Positions 1-7,059 of a stretch of 50,023 nt of DNA are shown here, piece by piece (position 1 is the first letter of the stretch; every line of letters begins with the position of its first letter). The notes beneath the pieces are model-generated. The model was not told the origin of the DNA and did not search any database. It saw nothing but the letters and a program-made list of their open reading frames with translations. The stretch lies in NCBI GenBank assembly GCA_017996395.1, contig JAGOHA010000009.1, forward strand, positions 1 through 50,023. Direction: 5' to 3'. A program made the position numbers and the translations under genes. Origin of the DNA: Acidobacteriota bacterium. Its GTDB lineage: Bacteria; Acidobacteriota; JAAYUB01.

Positions 1-9
1 TGACGCGGA

Positions 10-1302
10 TCAGGTTTTACAGACCCGGGTGATGCGAGCACCCAGGGCACGTAGCTTGGAATCCACTTGGGCGTACCCGCGCTCGATCTGGTGGATATTT
101 CGGATGACCGATTTTCCCTGGGCTGCCAGCGCAGCCAAAATTAAGGCCATGCCAGCGCGGATGTCGGGGCTTTCCATGTTTTCCCCATACAGTTTGCTGG
201 GTCCCTGCACGATGCACCGGTGGGGGTCGCAGAGCACGATCTGGGCTCCCATCGCAACCAGCTTGTCGGTGAAGAACATCCGGCTGGGATACATCCAATC
301 ATGGAAGAGCACGCTGCCGCGGCTCTGGGTGGCGGTGACGATGGCGATGCTCATCAGGTCGGTGGGAAACGCCGGCCACGGCATCACCCGAACCTCCGGG
401 ATGGCGCCGCCGAGCTCCGGTTCGACAACCAGGCGCTGATCGGCAGAAACCACCACGTCGTCGCCGTCCACTGCCCAGTCGATGCCGAATTTGTTGAAGG
501 TCATGCGGATCATGCTCAAATATTGCGGTCCGGCACGGCGGATTCTAACGGAGCCTCGAGTGACCGCGGCCGCACCGATGAAACTGACAACCTCCATATA
601 GTCGGGCCCGATGGTGAACTCTGCGCCTTTCAACCGGGGCACCCCCTCAATGCGCAAGACGTTGGACCCGACGTGGTCGATCCGCGCGCCCATGCGGTTG
701 AGGAACAGGCAGAGCTCCTGGACGTGGGGCTCGGAGGCCGCGTTGCGCAGGTAGGTGGTGCCGCGGGCCGTCACCGCGCCCATAATGGCGTTCTCGGTGG
801 CGGTGACCCCCGCTTCATCCAGCAGGATGTCGGCACCGTTCAAGCCCTCGCTGTGAAACTGAAACTCCTTGCGGATTCGGTCGAAGTCGGTTCGGGCACC
901 CAATGCTTGCAGGGCCAACAGATGGGTGTCCAGCCGCCGCCGCCCGATGACATCACCGCCCGGCGGGGGCAGGCGCAGGTTGCCGCAGCGGGCGGTCACA
1001 GGACCGGCCAGCAAAATGGAGGCGCGGATCTTCAAACAAAGCTCCAGATCCAAGTCGGCGGGTCGGACGTGGCTCGCCTGGACACACCAGGAGCCGCCAC
1101 TCTGGTCGGTCACACTCACGCCCAGGCTCTCCATCAACGCGCGCATGGTGCGCACATCGCCGATGTCGGGGACGTTGTGGAGCGTGACCGGTTCCTCGGT
1201 GAGCAGGCAGGCGGCGAGCAGGGGCAGTGCGGCATTCTTGTTGCCCGACGGGGTGACCTCGCCCTGCAGCGGATGCCCCCCCTCGATGACGAACTGCTCC
1301 AT
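10..1302 (-). CDS. murA: UDP-N-acetylglucosamine 1-carboxyvinyltransferase, Asp-type active site
   Basis: MurA transfers enolpyruvate from PEP to UDP-GlcNAc, the first committed step of peptidoglycan synthesis in the cytoplasm. The 430-residue length is typical. Visible family features are the N-terminal SGNKNAALPLLAA stretch with the PEP-binding Lys22, the flexible loop PPPGGDVIGRRRLD at 112-125, the PAFPTD catalytic Asp segment and DIRAGMALILA near the C-terminus. The loop residue that is Cys115 in E. coli is Asp117 here (codon at 952-954). The same change makes the mycobacterial and chlamydial enzymes insensitive to fosfomycin. GGAGG sits six bases before the ATG. The gene stands alone and faces away from the SPFH operon. 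Family assignment is secure. A MurA paralogue with another role is possible, because no second copy can be excluded outside the window. Confidence 0.95.
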   Translation of the reverse strand: MEQFVIEGGHPLQGEVTPSGNKNAALPLLAACLLTEEPVTLHNVPDIGDVRTMRALMESLGVSVTDQSGGSWCVQASHVRPADLDLELCLKIRASILLAGPVTARCGNLRLPPPGGDVIGRRRLDTHLLALQALGARTDFDRIRKEFQFHSEGLNGADILLDEAGVTATENAIMGAVTARGTTYLRNAASEPHVQELCLFLNRMGARIDHVGSNVLRIEGVPRLKGAEFTIGPDYMEVVSFIGAAAVTRGSVRIRRAGPQYLSMIRMTFNKFGIDWAVDGDDVVVSADQRLVVEPELGGAIPEVRVMPWPAFPTDLMSIAIVTATQSRGSVLFHDWMYPSRMFFTDKLVAMGAQIVLCDPHRCIVQGPSKLYGENMESPDIRAGMALILAALAAQGKSVIRNIHQIERGYAQVDSKLRALGARITRVCKT

Positions 1303-1463
1303 CTGTTACCTCCGTGCGACCGTCTGCGAGAACCCCGGTCCGCTTATTGTAAACCAAACCAGTGACGATACACAGCGTCCCCTTACGATTGTTTTTGATC
1401 GACGGTGGCGAAACGAGAAATAACTCCGTTCGTGTGAAATACAGGCTGGGCAGCATAAACAGA

Positions 1464-1492
1464 TTGACAGGATGATTACATAATGATATCAT
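1464..1492 (+). promoter_or_regulatory. Sigma-70 type promoter of the SPFH-RHH operon
   Basis: A perfect -35 box TTGACA (1464-1469) is followed by a 17-base spacer and TATCAT (1487-1492), a 5/6 match to the -10 consensus. The start codon of the band-7 gene is 28 bases downstream, with GGAGGTG just before it. This is one of the best-formed promoters in the window. Confidence 0.8.
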
Positions 1493-1494
1493 CC
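1470..1494. promoter_or_regulatory. Candidate operator overlapping the SPFH-RHH promoter
   Basis: The whole spacer and -10 box are covered by dyad symmetry. Arms GGATGAT (1470-1476) and ATCATCC (1488-1494) are inverted around an 11-base centre. Inside lies a perfect 10-base palindrome ATGATATCAT (1483-1492). The half-site ATGAT occurs directly at 1472 and 1483, one helical turn apart, and inverted at 1488. Ribbon-helix-helix repressors commonly bind such short repeated half-sites, and the second gene of this operon encodes one. Autoregulation is inferred. Confidence 0.55.
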
Positions 1495-1520
1495 TAATAT
1501 CTAATCGGTGGAGGTGTGGC

Positions 1521-2405
1521 ATGGATGCCCTATTCGAACGGCCCGCATGGCGGATCAACGGTTTTCTACTCCTGCTCATCAACCTGGTGATCTTTTTCTG
1601 GAGCGTGCTCGGAATCATCACCGCGGCCCGACTGGACGACACGTCGGTGTTCGGTCCGCTTGGTTTTGGCATTGCCGGCATGATTGTGGGCAGCATCATG
1701 ACGGGTGGATTTTTCGTCGTGCATCCCAATGAGTCGAGGGTTCTCATCTTCTTCGGCCGTTATGTGGGCAGTGTCCGAGACAGCGGATTCTGGTGGACCA
1801 ATCCGTTCACGGTCAAGAAGCGATTGTCCCTGCGGGTGCACAATTTCAACAGCGAAAAACTCAAGGTCAATGACGCGCAGGGCAATCCCATCGAAATCGC
1901 CGCAGTCATCGTCTGGCGGGTGGTGGACTCGGCCAAGGCAATGTTCGACGTCGAGAACTACGAGCAGTTTGTGGCCATCCAGAGCGAAACGGCGATCCGG
2001 GGAATGGCCAGCACCTACCCGTATGACAGCCACGAGGAGGGAGAAAGCTCGCTGCGGGGCAGTCCATCCGAGGTGGCGGACAATCTGCGCGGCGAAGTGC
2101 ACAACCGACTGGAAATCGCCGGCGTAGAGGTGCTTGACGCCCGCATCAGCCATCTGGCGTACGCACCGGAAATCGCTCAGGCGATGTTGCGTCGCCAGCA
2201 GGCTCAGGCGATCATCGCGGCCCGCCAGAAGATCGTGGAAGGTGCTGTGGGAATGGTTCAGATGGCGCTGCAAATGCTCAGTGATCAAAAATTGGTGCAG
2301 TTGGACGAGGAGCGCAAGGCAGCCATGGTGAACAATCTGCTGGTCGCTCTGGTTTCGGAACAGGAAACCCAGCCCATCATCAACACCGGGACGTTGTTTG
2401 GATGA
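1521..2405 (+). CDS. SPFH/band-7 domain membrane protein
   Basis: A 294-residue member of the SPFH (stomatin/prohibitin/flotillin/HflK-C) superfamily. Two N-terminal hydrophobic segments (about 14-36 and 47-68) are followed by the band-7 domain (about 70-215), with the typical start [18 protein letters not shown] and a predicted helical, Gln/Ala-rich stretch at about 215-260. Such proteins form membrane microdomain scaffolds or modulate membrane proteases. No NfeD-type protein lies next to it, so it is not the usual slipin operon. Its last four bases overlap the start of a ribbon-helix-helix gene (ATGA), which implies translational coupling. GGAGGTG precedes the ATG by seven bases. The superfamily is certain, the cellular role is not. 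Confidence 0.88.
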   Translation: MDALFERPAWRINGFLLLLINLVIFFWSVLGIITAARLDDTSVFGPLGFGIAGMIVGSIMTGGFFVVHPNESRVLIFFGRYVGSVRDSGFWWTNPFTVKKRLSLRVHNFNSEKLKVNDAQGNPIEIAAVIVWRVVDSAKAMFDVENYEQFVAIQSETAIRGMASTYPYDSHEEGESSLRGSPSEVADNLRGEVHNRLEIAGVEVLDARISHLAYAPEIAQAMLRRQQAQAIIAARQKIVEGAVGMVQMALQMLSDQKLVQLDEERKAAMVNNLLVALVSEQETQPIINTGTLFG

Positions 2406-2617
2406 GAGAGAAAAAACGGTTCCTGCTGCGCATCGATGACCGCGTGTATGCCGCCTTGGAAAAATGGGCGGCTGACGACCTGCGCAGCGTGAACAGCCAG
2501 ATCGAATATGTCTTGCAGGAAGCGCTGCGCCGGGCAGGTCGACTCAAAAACGCCGGCGCAGCGCCACCGGATTCGGCCGGGACGGCTCCGAGTGGGCCGT
2601 CCCGGACGCCGACCTAG
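2402..2617 (+). CDS. Arc/MetJ-like ribbon-helix-helix protein
   Basis: A 71-residue basic protein. Residues 5-45 fit the ribbon-helix-helix fold: a short strand KRFLLRIDD, then two helices with the pattern [20 protein letters not shown] and [12 protein letters not shown]. The tail from about residue 50 is Pro/Ala/Ser-rich and probably disordered. Its start overlaps the band-7 stop by four bases, so the two are co-translated. Small Arc-like proteins of this kind bind DNA as dimers of ribbons, and the repeated ATGAT half-sites over the operon promoter are a plausible target. No toxin gene is adjacent, so an antitoxin role is not supported here. Confidence 0.75.
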   Translation: MREKKRFLLRIDDRVYAALEKWAADDLRSVNSQIEYVLQEALRRAGRLKNAGAAPPDSAGTAPSGPSRTPT

Positions 2618-2644
2618 AGCATGGCCGACTGATTCCGCAGGCCA

Positions 2645-3193
2645 TCACTTAGTGTCGCGATGGGCCCAAATGGCGGAGACGACGCAGGCGAACACGGCGC
2701 CCATCCGCAATTCCACATCCTCCGTGCACATCCGGTCATCAATTTGCCAGCGTGACCAGTCGCGGCTGTAAGTTGTCGACACATCCATGGTGCCGGCGGG
2801 TCCGGATACGCTCCAACGCTGCCAATCGTCGCTGTAGACCGTGGCGACGCGGAGTGTCCGCCCGCCACGGGAGACCTCCCATCGCTCGAAACTGCCGGAG
2901 TATACGGTTCGGATAGTTACGTCGCCGTAGCTCCACCTCTCCATGGAATTCGAGTAGGTGGCGCTGATGGAAGCGCTTCGGTTTCCGATCCTGACGCTCC
3001 ACCGGTCGACAGCGCCGGAATAGGTGGCGGTCAGCGTGCCGCCGCCATCCGCCAAGTCAATGTCCCAACGCTCCCAAGAGCCGGAATAGGTCGCATCCAT
3101 CCCGGTGAAACAATCCGGAGTGTCGCGGCGGTCTCCGGCGGGTAGCGCACCGGCACCCATCAGCAGCATCAAGACAAGAAACGAGCGGAACAT
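2645..3193 (-). CDS. Secreted protein with six YS-x4-RW repeats
   Basis: 182 residues from an ATG preceded by GGAGAG; longer in-frame starts lack a signal peptide. A signal peptide (1-20) ends near ALPAG. Residues 33-150 consist of six tandem units with the core YS-x4-RW-x-[VI]. YS falls at 36, 58, 80, 98, 120 and 142, so units are 22 residues except the third at 18. RW falls at 42, 64, 86, 104, 126 and 148. Each unit ends in a polar, Gly-rich loop, which suggests a small beta-repeat structure with one or two strands per unit. Two Cys (28 and 156) flank the array. I do not recognise a named family. Export to the periplasm or surface is inferred from the signal peptide. Confidence 0.7.
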   Translation of the reverse strand: MFRSFLVLMLLMGAGALPAGDRRDTPDCFTGMDATYSGSWERWDIDLADGGGTLTATYSGAVDRWSVRIGNRSASISATYSNSMERWSYGDVTIRTVYSGSFERWEVSRGGRTLRVATVYSDDWQRWSVSGPAGTMDVSTTYSRDWSRWQIDDRMCTEDVELRMGAVFACVVSAIWAHRDTK

Positions 3194-3238
3194 GGCGTCT
3201 CTCCAACAAACGGCGGCCCGACATTCCATCTGATCCGC

Positions 3239-3267
3239 CTGACGGACAAAAGGTTCAGGTGTATAAT
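3239..3267 (+). promoter_or_regulatory. Promoter of the zinc-ribbon gene
   Basis: CTGACG (3239-3244, 4/6) with a 17-base spacer and a perfect TATAAT (3262-3267). The ATG at 3266 that would give a longer protein lies inside this -10 box, so translation must begin downstream, at 3305. Confidence 0.65.
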
Positions 3268-3304
3268 GACTGCGCGAAAACAGGAGGTTGAAGGAGCGAC
3301 GGAC

Positions 3305-3958
3305 ATGAGCGACAAGATTGCGTTCACTAAGAATTATTCCGACCTGAGCACGAACCAGGGATTCCAGTTCGAATTCTACTGCGATCGCTGCGGGTCGGGT
3401 TTTCGGACCCGTTTCCAGGCGTCGACTCTCAGCCGGGTCACCGAGGCCTTGAACGCGGCCGGCAGCCTGTTCGGTGGGTTGTTCGGCCAGGCGGCGGACC
3501 TGGGCGAACGAGCCCGTTCGGCCAGCTGGGAGAAAGCGCACGACGACGCGTTCACCGCCGCCATGGAAGAGTTGCGGCCTGATTTCATCCAGTGCCCGCG
3601 TTGCTCCGGCTGGGTGTGCCGGAAAAGCTGCTGGAACAGCCAGCGCGGTTTATGCAAGAACTGCTCCCCGGACCTGGGTGTGGAAATGGCGGCCGCGCAA
3701 TCCTCCCGCACTGTCGAGGAAATCTGGGCCCATTCCAAGATGGCGGAGGAAGACCGCGAGATGCTCAAGGAGAGCAGTTGGCGGGAAGGCGCGCGGGCCA
3801 CATGCCCTCACTGCGGCGTGCCGCTGGCCAAAAAACAGAAGTTCTGTCCGGAGTGCGGCGGGGCGCTCCAGCAGAAAACGGCCTGCCCCGAGTGTGGCGC
3901 GACCGTTCCCCCGGGAACCAAGTTTTGCGGCGAATGCGGAGCCAAAATTGGAGGGTGA
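3305..3958 (+). CDS. Multi-zinc-ribbon protein
   Basis: 217 residues from the ATG at 3305, which has AAGGAG eight bases upstream. An upstream in-frame ATG at 3266 overlaps the promoter. Residues about 20-30 carry a CDRCG knuckle. A middle Cys cluster follows (CPRCSGWVCRKSCW then CKNC). The C-terminus is a pair of classic zinc ribbons of the double-zinc-ribbon type: CPHCGVPL, FCPECGGAL, CPECGATV and FCGECGAKI. Between residues 35 and 65 is a Gly/Phe/Leu-rich helical segment. No catalytic domain is visible. Such proteins are usually cytoplasmic adaptors or DNA/RNA-binding modules. The function is unknown. Confidence 0.82.
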   Translation: MSDKIAFTKNYSDLSTNQGFQFEFYCDRCGSGFRTRFQASTLSRVTEALNAAGSLFGGLFGQAADLGERARSASWEKAHDDAFTAAMEELRPDFIQCPRCSGWVCRKSCWNSQRGLCKNCSPDLGVEMAAAQSSRTVEEIWAHSKMAEEDREMLKESSWREGARATCPHCGVPLAKKQKFCPECGGALQQKTACPECGATVPPGTKFCGECGAKIGG

Positions 3959-4097
3959 TCGTCCATCATTTAGCGGGCGAATCGTCAGCTATCGAACCGA
4001 CGAGTCGCGTGGTTCCCGACGATGCGCGGCGATCATAATCCTGAATCGACATAACCTTGGGCTGTAAAAACAGTCGTGTGATTGCGTTGGGTGTGGG

Positions 4098-4116
4098 TGG
4101 GATCGGACCGATCCCA
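4098..4116. terminator. Perfect inverted repeat between convergent genes
   Basis: TGGGATCGG and CCGATCCCA are exact reverse complements separated by one base. The repeat lies between the ends of two convergent genes (3958 and 4131). It has no U-run, so a bidirectional terminator is only one reading. A dimeric protein-binding site is another. Confidence 0.35.
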
Positions 4117-4130
4117 GCTCAGCGCCGGCT

Positions 4131-4553
4131 TCAGCCGGTACGGCGTACTGTGACGCCCGCGGCCCCGATGGGTGTCATTTGATTGGTTGCCGGGCTCGCG
4201 GCGCGGGATCCGGATTGCGGGGCGACGGACCGGGGCTTGCCGGGACCGCCTTTAGGCTGGGCGGCCTGGGCCACCGAGGCGGGTACTCTGGATTGACTGA
4301 TGCTTCCGCTCGCTGTGGCCAGGTCCTTGTTGGTGAATACCCTGGCGCCCGTCTTGGTGGAAGCTGTGCTTTTCTTTTTCGACAAGCCGGCCAAGGTCGC
4401 CGGAGAGGATGCGGTCGCGTTTTGATCAGCGTTCGTCGTGGCGGGCTTCTGCGCGGCGCGGGCTTTTTCCTTCCGGGACAGGCCAACCAGGCTCTGTCCG
4501 GCAATAGAGAGCGTCGAAACAATTAAAACAAGCCAGAGCACCACGCGTCGCAC
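4131..4553 (-). CDS. Small secreted protein with VFTNKDL motif
   Basis: About 140 residues. I chose the GTG at 4553 because AGGAGG lies nine bases before it; the ATG at 4562 directly abuts that AGGAGG and the GTG at 4571 has none. The N-terminus is a signal peptide ending near SIAGQ. Two related segments follow, SLVGLSRKEKARAA and TLAGLSKKKSTAS, then VFTNKDL (72-78) and SISQSR. The rest is low-complexity Ala/Pro/Ser/Gly. The same motif order (QS-[LV]-x-x-L near the mature N-terminus, then V-[FY]-T-N-[KQ]-D-L, then SQSR) recurs in the protein at 8679-9326. I recall such motifs in many uncharacterised acidobacterial secreted proteins. The function is unknown. Confidence 0.6.
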   Translation of the reverse strand: MRRVVLWLVLIVSTLSIAGQSLVGLSRKEKARAAQKPATTNADQNATASSPATLAGLSKKKSTASTKTGARVFTNKDLATASGSISQSRVPASVAQAAQPKGGPGKPRSVAPQSGSRAASPATNQMTPIGAAGVTVRRTG

Positions 4554-4581
4554 GAAATTCATCCTCCTCACAACAACGAAT

Positions 4582-4611
4582 ATTCTATCATAGCGATGAT
4601 CCCGTTGATAA
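4582..4611 (-). promoter_or_regulatory. Candidate promoter of the VFTNKDL gene
   Basis: On the minus strand TTATCA (4611-4606, 4/6), an 18-base spacer and TAGAAT (4587-4582, 5/6). The predicted transcript start would be only about 20 bases before the chosen start codon. Confidence 0.4.
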
Positions 4612-4620
4612 GAGGCTACG

Positions 4621-5916
4621 TCAACGGAGATGGGGATATAGGATCAAACGTCCGGCCGCAGGATCCAGCTTCAATCGCGCGACAGCGAGCACGTCGGCAC
4701 CAAGCACGCCATCCAGAGGCGTCAGGGCGTAACCGGAAACGGGCCAAATCGCCAGATCGCGCCATACGAGTGACTGCCCGCCCAGTCGGACCGTCAATCG
4801 CGGGACGATCTGAACTTCACGACTTTCGATCCCGCCGGCTCCGGCGATCTTGGTTCTCCGTCGCGGCAGCGATCGAGTGCCCGACTTCTCCAGGAACGGC
4901 TGGCGCAGGCTGGTTGCAGCGGCACCGGTGTCCAGCCCGAACACAAGCGGGCGACCGTCGGCCGTGGCGGCGCAGGCGCAGGGGTAACCCAACCAAAACA
5001 GATTGCGCCGGCTGTCGGCTGCCGGCCGTGATGGGCCGAGCCGGCAGCAGCCGGTCGCCAAGTCTAGGTCGACAGCCAGGTGGCGCAACGCATTCCACCC
5101 GATCAGACCATCAAGAGAAATGGGATGACCCAGCGGTCCGGGCAGGCGGAGGTCCCGGTCGGACAGGACGATGGCGGGCAGATTGTGAAAAACGACATCG
5201 CCCGCTCGCAGTTCTTGGATAATCGCTCCTCGCACGACGACCTTGTGTCGTGTGGTCGTGTCGGCGGTGGTCTTCGGTCCGGCGGAAACGATGCCACAAC
5301 GCCCGGCGGTTGATTCGGTCAGCACGGTCAAGCCGGCACCGGTGTCTAACCAAAACCGGCTGTCTCGACCATTGACCTTGACTGCGAGGGCAGGCGTCCC
5401 GATCGGGCTGGCGGACAGTGGCAGCGTAACGGGTTCGGCCGGAATGACTACACGGAATGGTGCTTGTCCAGAAAACGTTTGGGCCAGGACACGATCGTCG
5501 TACAAACCGGCGCTGTAGGACGGTGCGTAGTGCAGAAACCGATCCCAATCGCCAAGAAGGAACAAGGTCTCACCAAGCAGGTCTGCGGTCACGCGGCGTT
5601 CGTCGCCTGGTCCCAGACGGTTGAGCGTGTCCGCCAGTCGATCGGCAGCGGCGGCATACTCTCCGCGCAGCAAATCGGCGAGGGAGTCGGTGAGAGCAGC
5701 CGATGCGGGACGGACGGGTGGAGAGCCGGGCGGTGCCAGCAGCAGTTCGGGCAAACGATCAGACAGGTCATATTCCAGACCGGTGGGTGAAGCCGGAGGG
5801 GCATCAGGCGGCAGGATTTTCAGGCGCGGCGGCACGCACGCTAACAACATGCTCGAGAGCACGATAGTCAGCGTCAGCAATACGAACCGATAGAGATGTG
5901 TCCAGAGGCGAACCAT
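4621..5916 (-). CDS. Lipoprotein with two retropepsin-like aspartyl protease lobes
   Basis: 431 residues with an N-terminal signal and lipobox LLAC (Cys27), hence a predicted lipoprotein. Residues 70-150 are a helical, Leu/Ala-rich TPR-like region. Two homologous protease lobes follow. The first has FWLDTGAGLTVL (Asp191) and LDGLIGWNAL (268-277). The second has FGLDTGAAATSL (Asp329) and LDGVLGADVL (401-410). The 138- and 133-residue offsets show an internal duplication. Retropepsins act as dimers with one DTG each. Here a single chain supplies both, like eukaryotic pepsin, so an intramolecular active site is plausible. Both catalytic Asp are kept. The substrate is unknown. The gene stands between XdhC and the VFTNKDL gene on the same strand. 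Confidence 0.85.
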   Translation of the reverse strand: MVRLWTHLYRFVLLTLTIVLSSMLLACVPPRLKILPPDAPPASPTGLEYDLSDRLPELLLAPPGSPPVRPASAALTDSLADLLRGEYAAAADRLADTLNRLGPGDERRVTADLLGETLFLLGDWDRFLHYAPSYSAGLYDDRVLAQTFSGQAPFRVVIPAEPVTLPLSASPIGTPALAVKVNGRDSRFWLDTGAGLTVLTESTAGRCGIVSAGPKTTADTTTRHKVVVRGAIIQELRAGDVVFHNLPAIVLSDRDLRLPGPLGHPISLDGLIGWNALRHLAVDLDLATGCCRLGPSRPAADSRRNLFWLGYPCACAATADGRPLVFGLDTGAAATSLRQPFLEKSGTRSLPRRRTKIAGAGGIESREVQIVPRLTVRLGGQSLVWRDLAIWPVSGYALTPLDGVLGADVLAVARLKLDPAAGRLILYPHLR

Positions 5917-5985
5917 TGAGTTGCACCTTGGGTGTTGTACGAACGCTTCGGTGCCTTGTTCAAGGACACCGCAGACAGCACGCCT

Positions 5986-7059
5986 TCAGGAACAACGACG
6001 TGATGGCAGGACCCCCCGGCGCACAGCCACCAGTTCGGCCACAATGCACAGCGCGATCTCCGCGGGGGATTCTGCGCCGATTGTCAAACCGATGGGACAA
6101 CGCACCTGATCCAACTCGTTGGCAGTAAACCCAGCGGCTGCCAACGCGGTAAAAACCGTCGATTTCTTGCGGGCGCTGCCGATCATACCTACGTACCGGG
6201 CGCTGGTTCTCAGCGCTTGTTCGAGCACCTCGCGGTCGTGCATGTGCCCACGGGTGACGATGACAATGAAAGACCGGTCGTCGATGGGCAACCGGTCCAT
6301 GCAGCCAATAAAACTGTCCAGGACCAACACCTCGTGAGCGTCGGGCAGTCGGGCGGAGTCGGCATAATCGATCCGGTCGTCCAGCACCACCGTCCGAAAA
6401 CCGGCGCGCCGGCACAGGGGGACCAGCTCGACGCCGATATGACCGGCACCGAAGATGTACACCGCTTCCGGTGGCAGGACCCACTCGAGGTAAAGAAACC
6501 CATCGGCTGAAGCCCGGTATTCGGGTAGTCCAACCACAGACGGCGGCGTGGCCCAGGCTGCCGCCAATCTTGCGGTGTAGGCGGTCGCCATCACAGGACG
6601 CCCACCAACAACCAAGTCCCAGACCGCCTTCAGGGAAAGACCTTCGCCGGACAGAGCAATGATCAGAACGAAGGGTTGTCGCGAAGCCAGGGCGGCATCC
6701 GCGCCTGCGATCATGCGGTTGACGTGCGGATCTTCTGGCTGGAGGCGGGCCACCAGGACTTCGACCCAACCGCCGCACATCATGCCGGCGGCGGCTGCGT
6801 CCTCATTCTTCATTTCGAATTCTATCCGTTCAGGCCGGCCGGTTTGCAGCACGCCCCGGGCGCGCTCCATAACGCGATGCTCGAGTTCGCCGCCACCGAT
6901 GGTTCCCCAGAGGCGTCCGTCGTTGTCCATGGCCATTTTGGCACCCGGCTCTCTGGGTCCGGATCCATGCCGACGGGTGACTACGGCGACAGCCACGGTT
7001 CGCCCCAGCGCCAGTTCCCGGGAGACGTGTTGAAAAAAGTCGGCGGTGGACTCGCTCAC
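5986..7059 (-). CDS. XdhC/CoxI family molybdenum-cofactor maturation protein
   Basis: 357 residues. The N-terminal XdhC_CoxI domain shows VTRRHGSGPREPGAKM, then GTIGGGELEHRVM and a MMCGGWVEV segment. The C-terminal Rossmann domain begins with YIFGAGHIG and contains IGSARKK. In characterised systems XdhC binds Mo cofactor, promotes its sulfuration and inserts it into xanthine dehydrogenase or CO dehydrogenase-type hydroxylases. No such hydroxylase is in this window, so the client must be elsewhere. Translation starts at a GTG that shares GTGA with the stop of the upstream NmrA/DUF2867 gene. GGAGGTGATC lies just before it, close to a full anti-Shine-Dalgarno match. Coupling to the upstream gene is strongly implied. 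Confidence 0.9.
   Translation of the reverse strand: MSESTADFFQHVSRELALGRTVAVAVVTRRHGSGPREPGAKMAMDNDGRLWGTIGGGELEHRVMERARGVLQTGRPERIEFEMKNEDAAAAGMMCGGWVEVLVARLQPEDPHVNRMIAGADAALASRQPFVLIIALSGEGLSLKAVWDLVVGGRPVMATAYTARLAAAWATPPSVVGLPEYRASADGFLYLEWVLPPEAVYIFGAGHIGVELVPLCRRAGFRTVVLDDRIDYADSARLPDAHEVLVLDSFIGCMDRLPIDDRSFIVIVTRGHMHDREVLEQALRTSARYVGMIGSARKKSTVFTALAAAGFTANELDQVRCPIGLTIGAESPAEIALCIVAELVAVRRGVLPSRRCS

Noticed and set aside
220-1365. Long open frame on the plus strand opposite murA
   Set aside because: It lies opposite a clear MurA, has a composition of Arg/Gly/His/Gln typical of antisense frames in GC-rich DNA, and lacks any domain pattern.
2402-2617. Toxin-antitoxin reading of the ribbon-helix-helix gene
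   Set aside because: No toxin gene is adjacent; the partner is a band-7 protein upstream and an unrelated gene on the opposite strand downstream.
3266-3304. Longer N-terminus for the zinc-ribbon protein
   Set aside because: Its ATG falls within the TATAAT promoter box and it has no good ribosome site.
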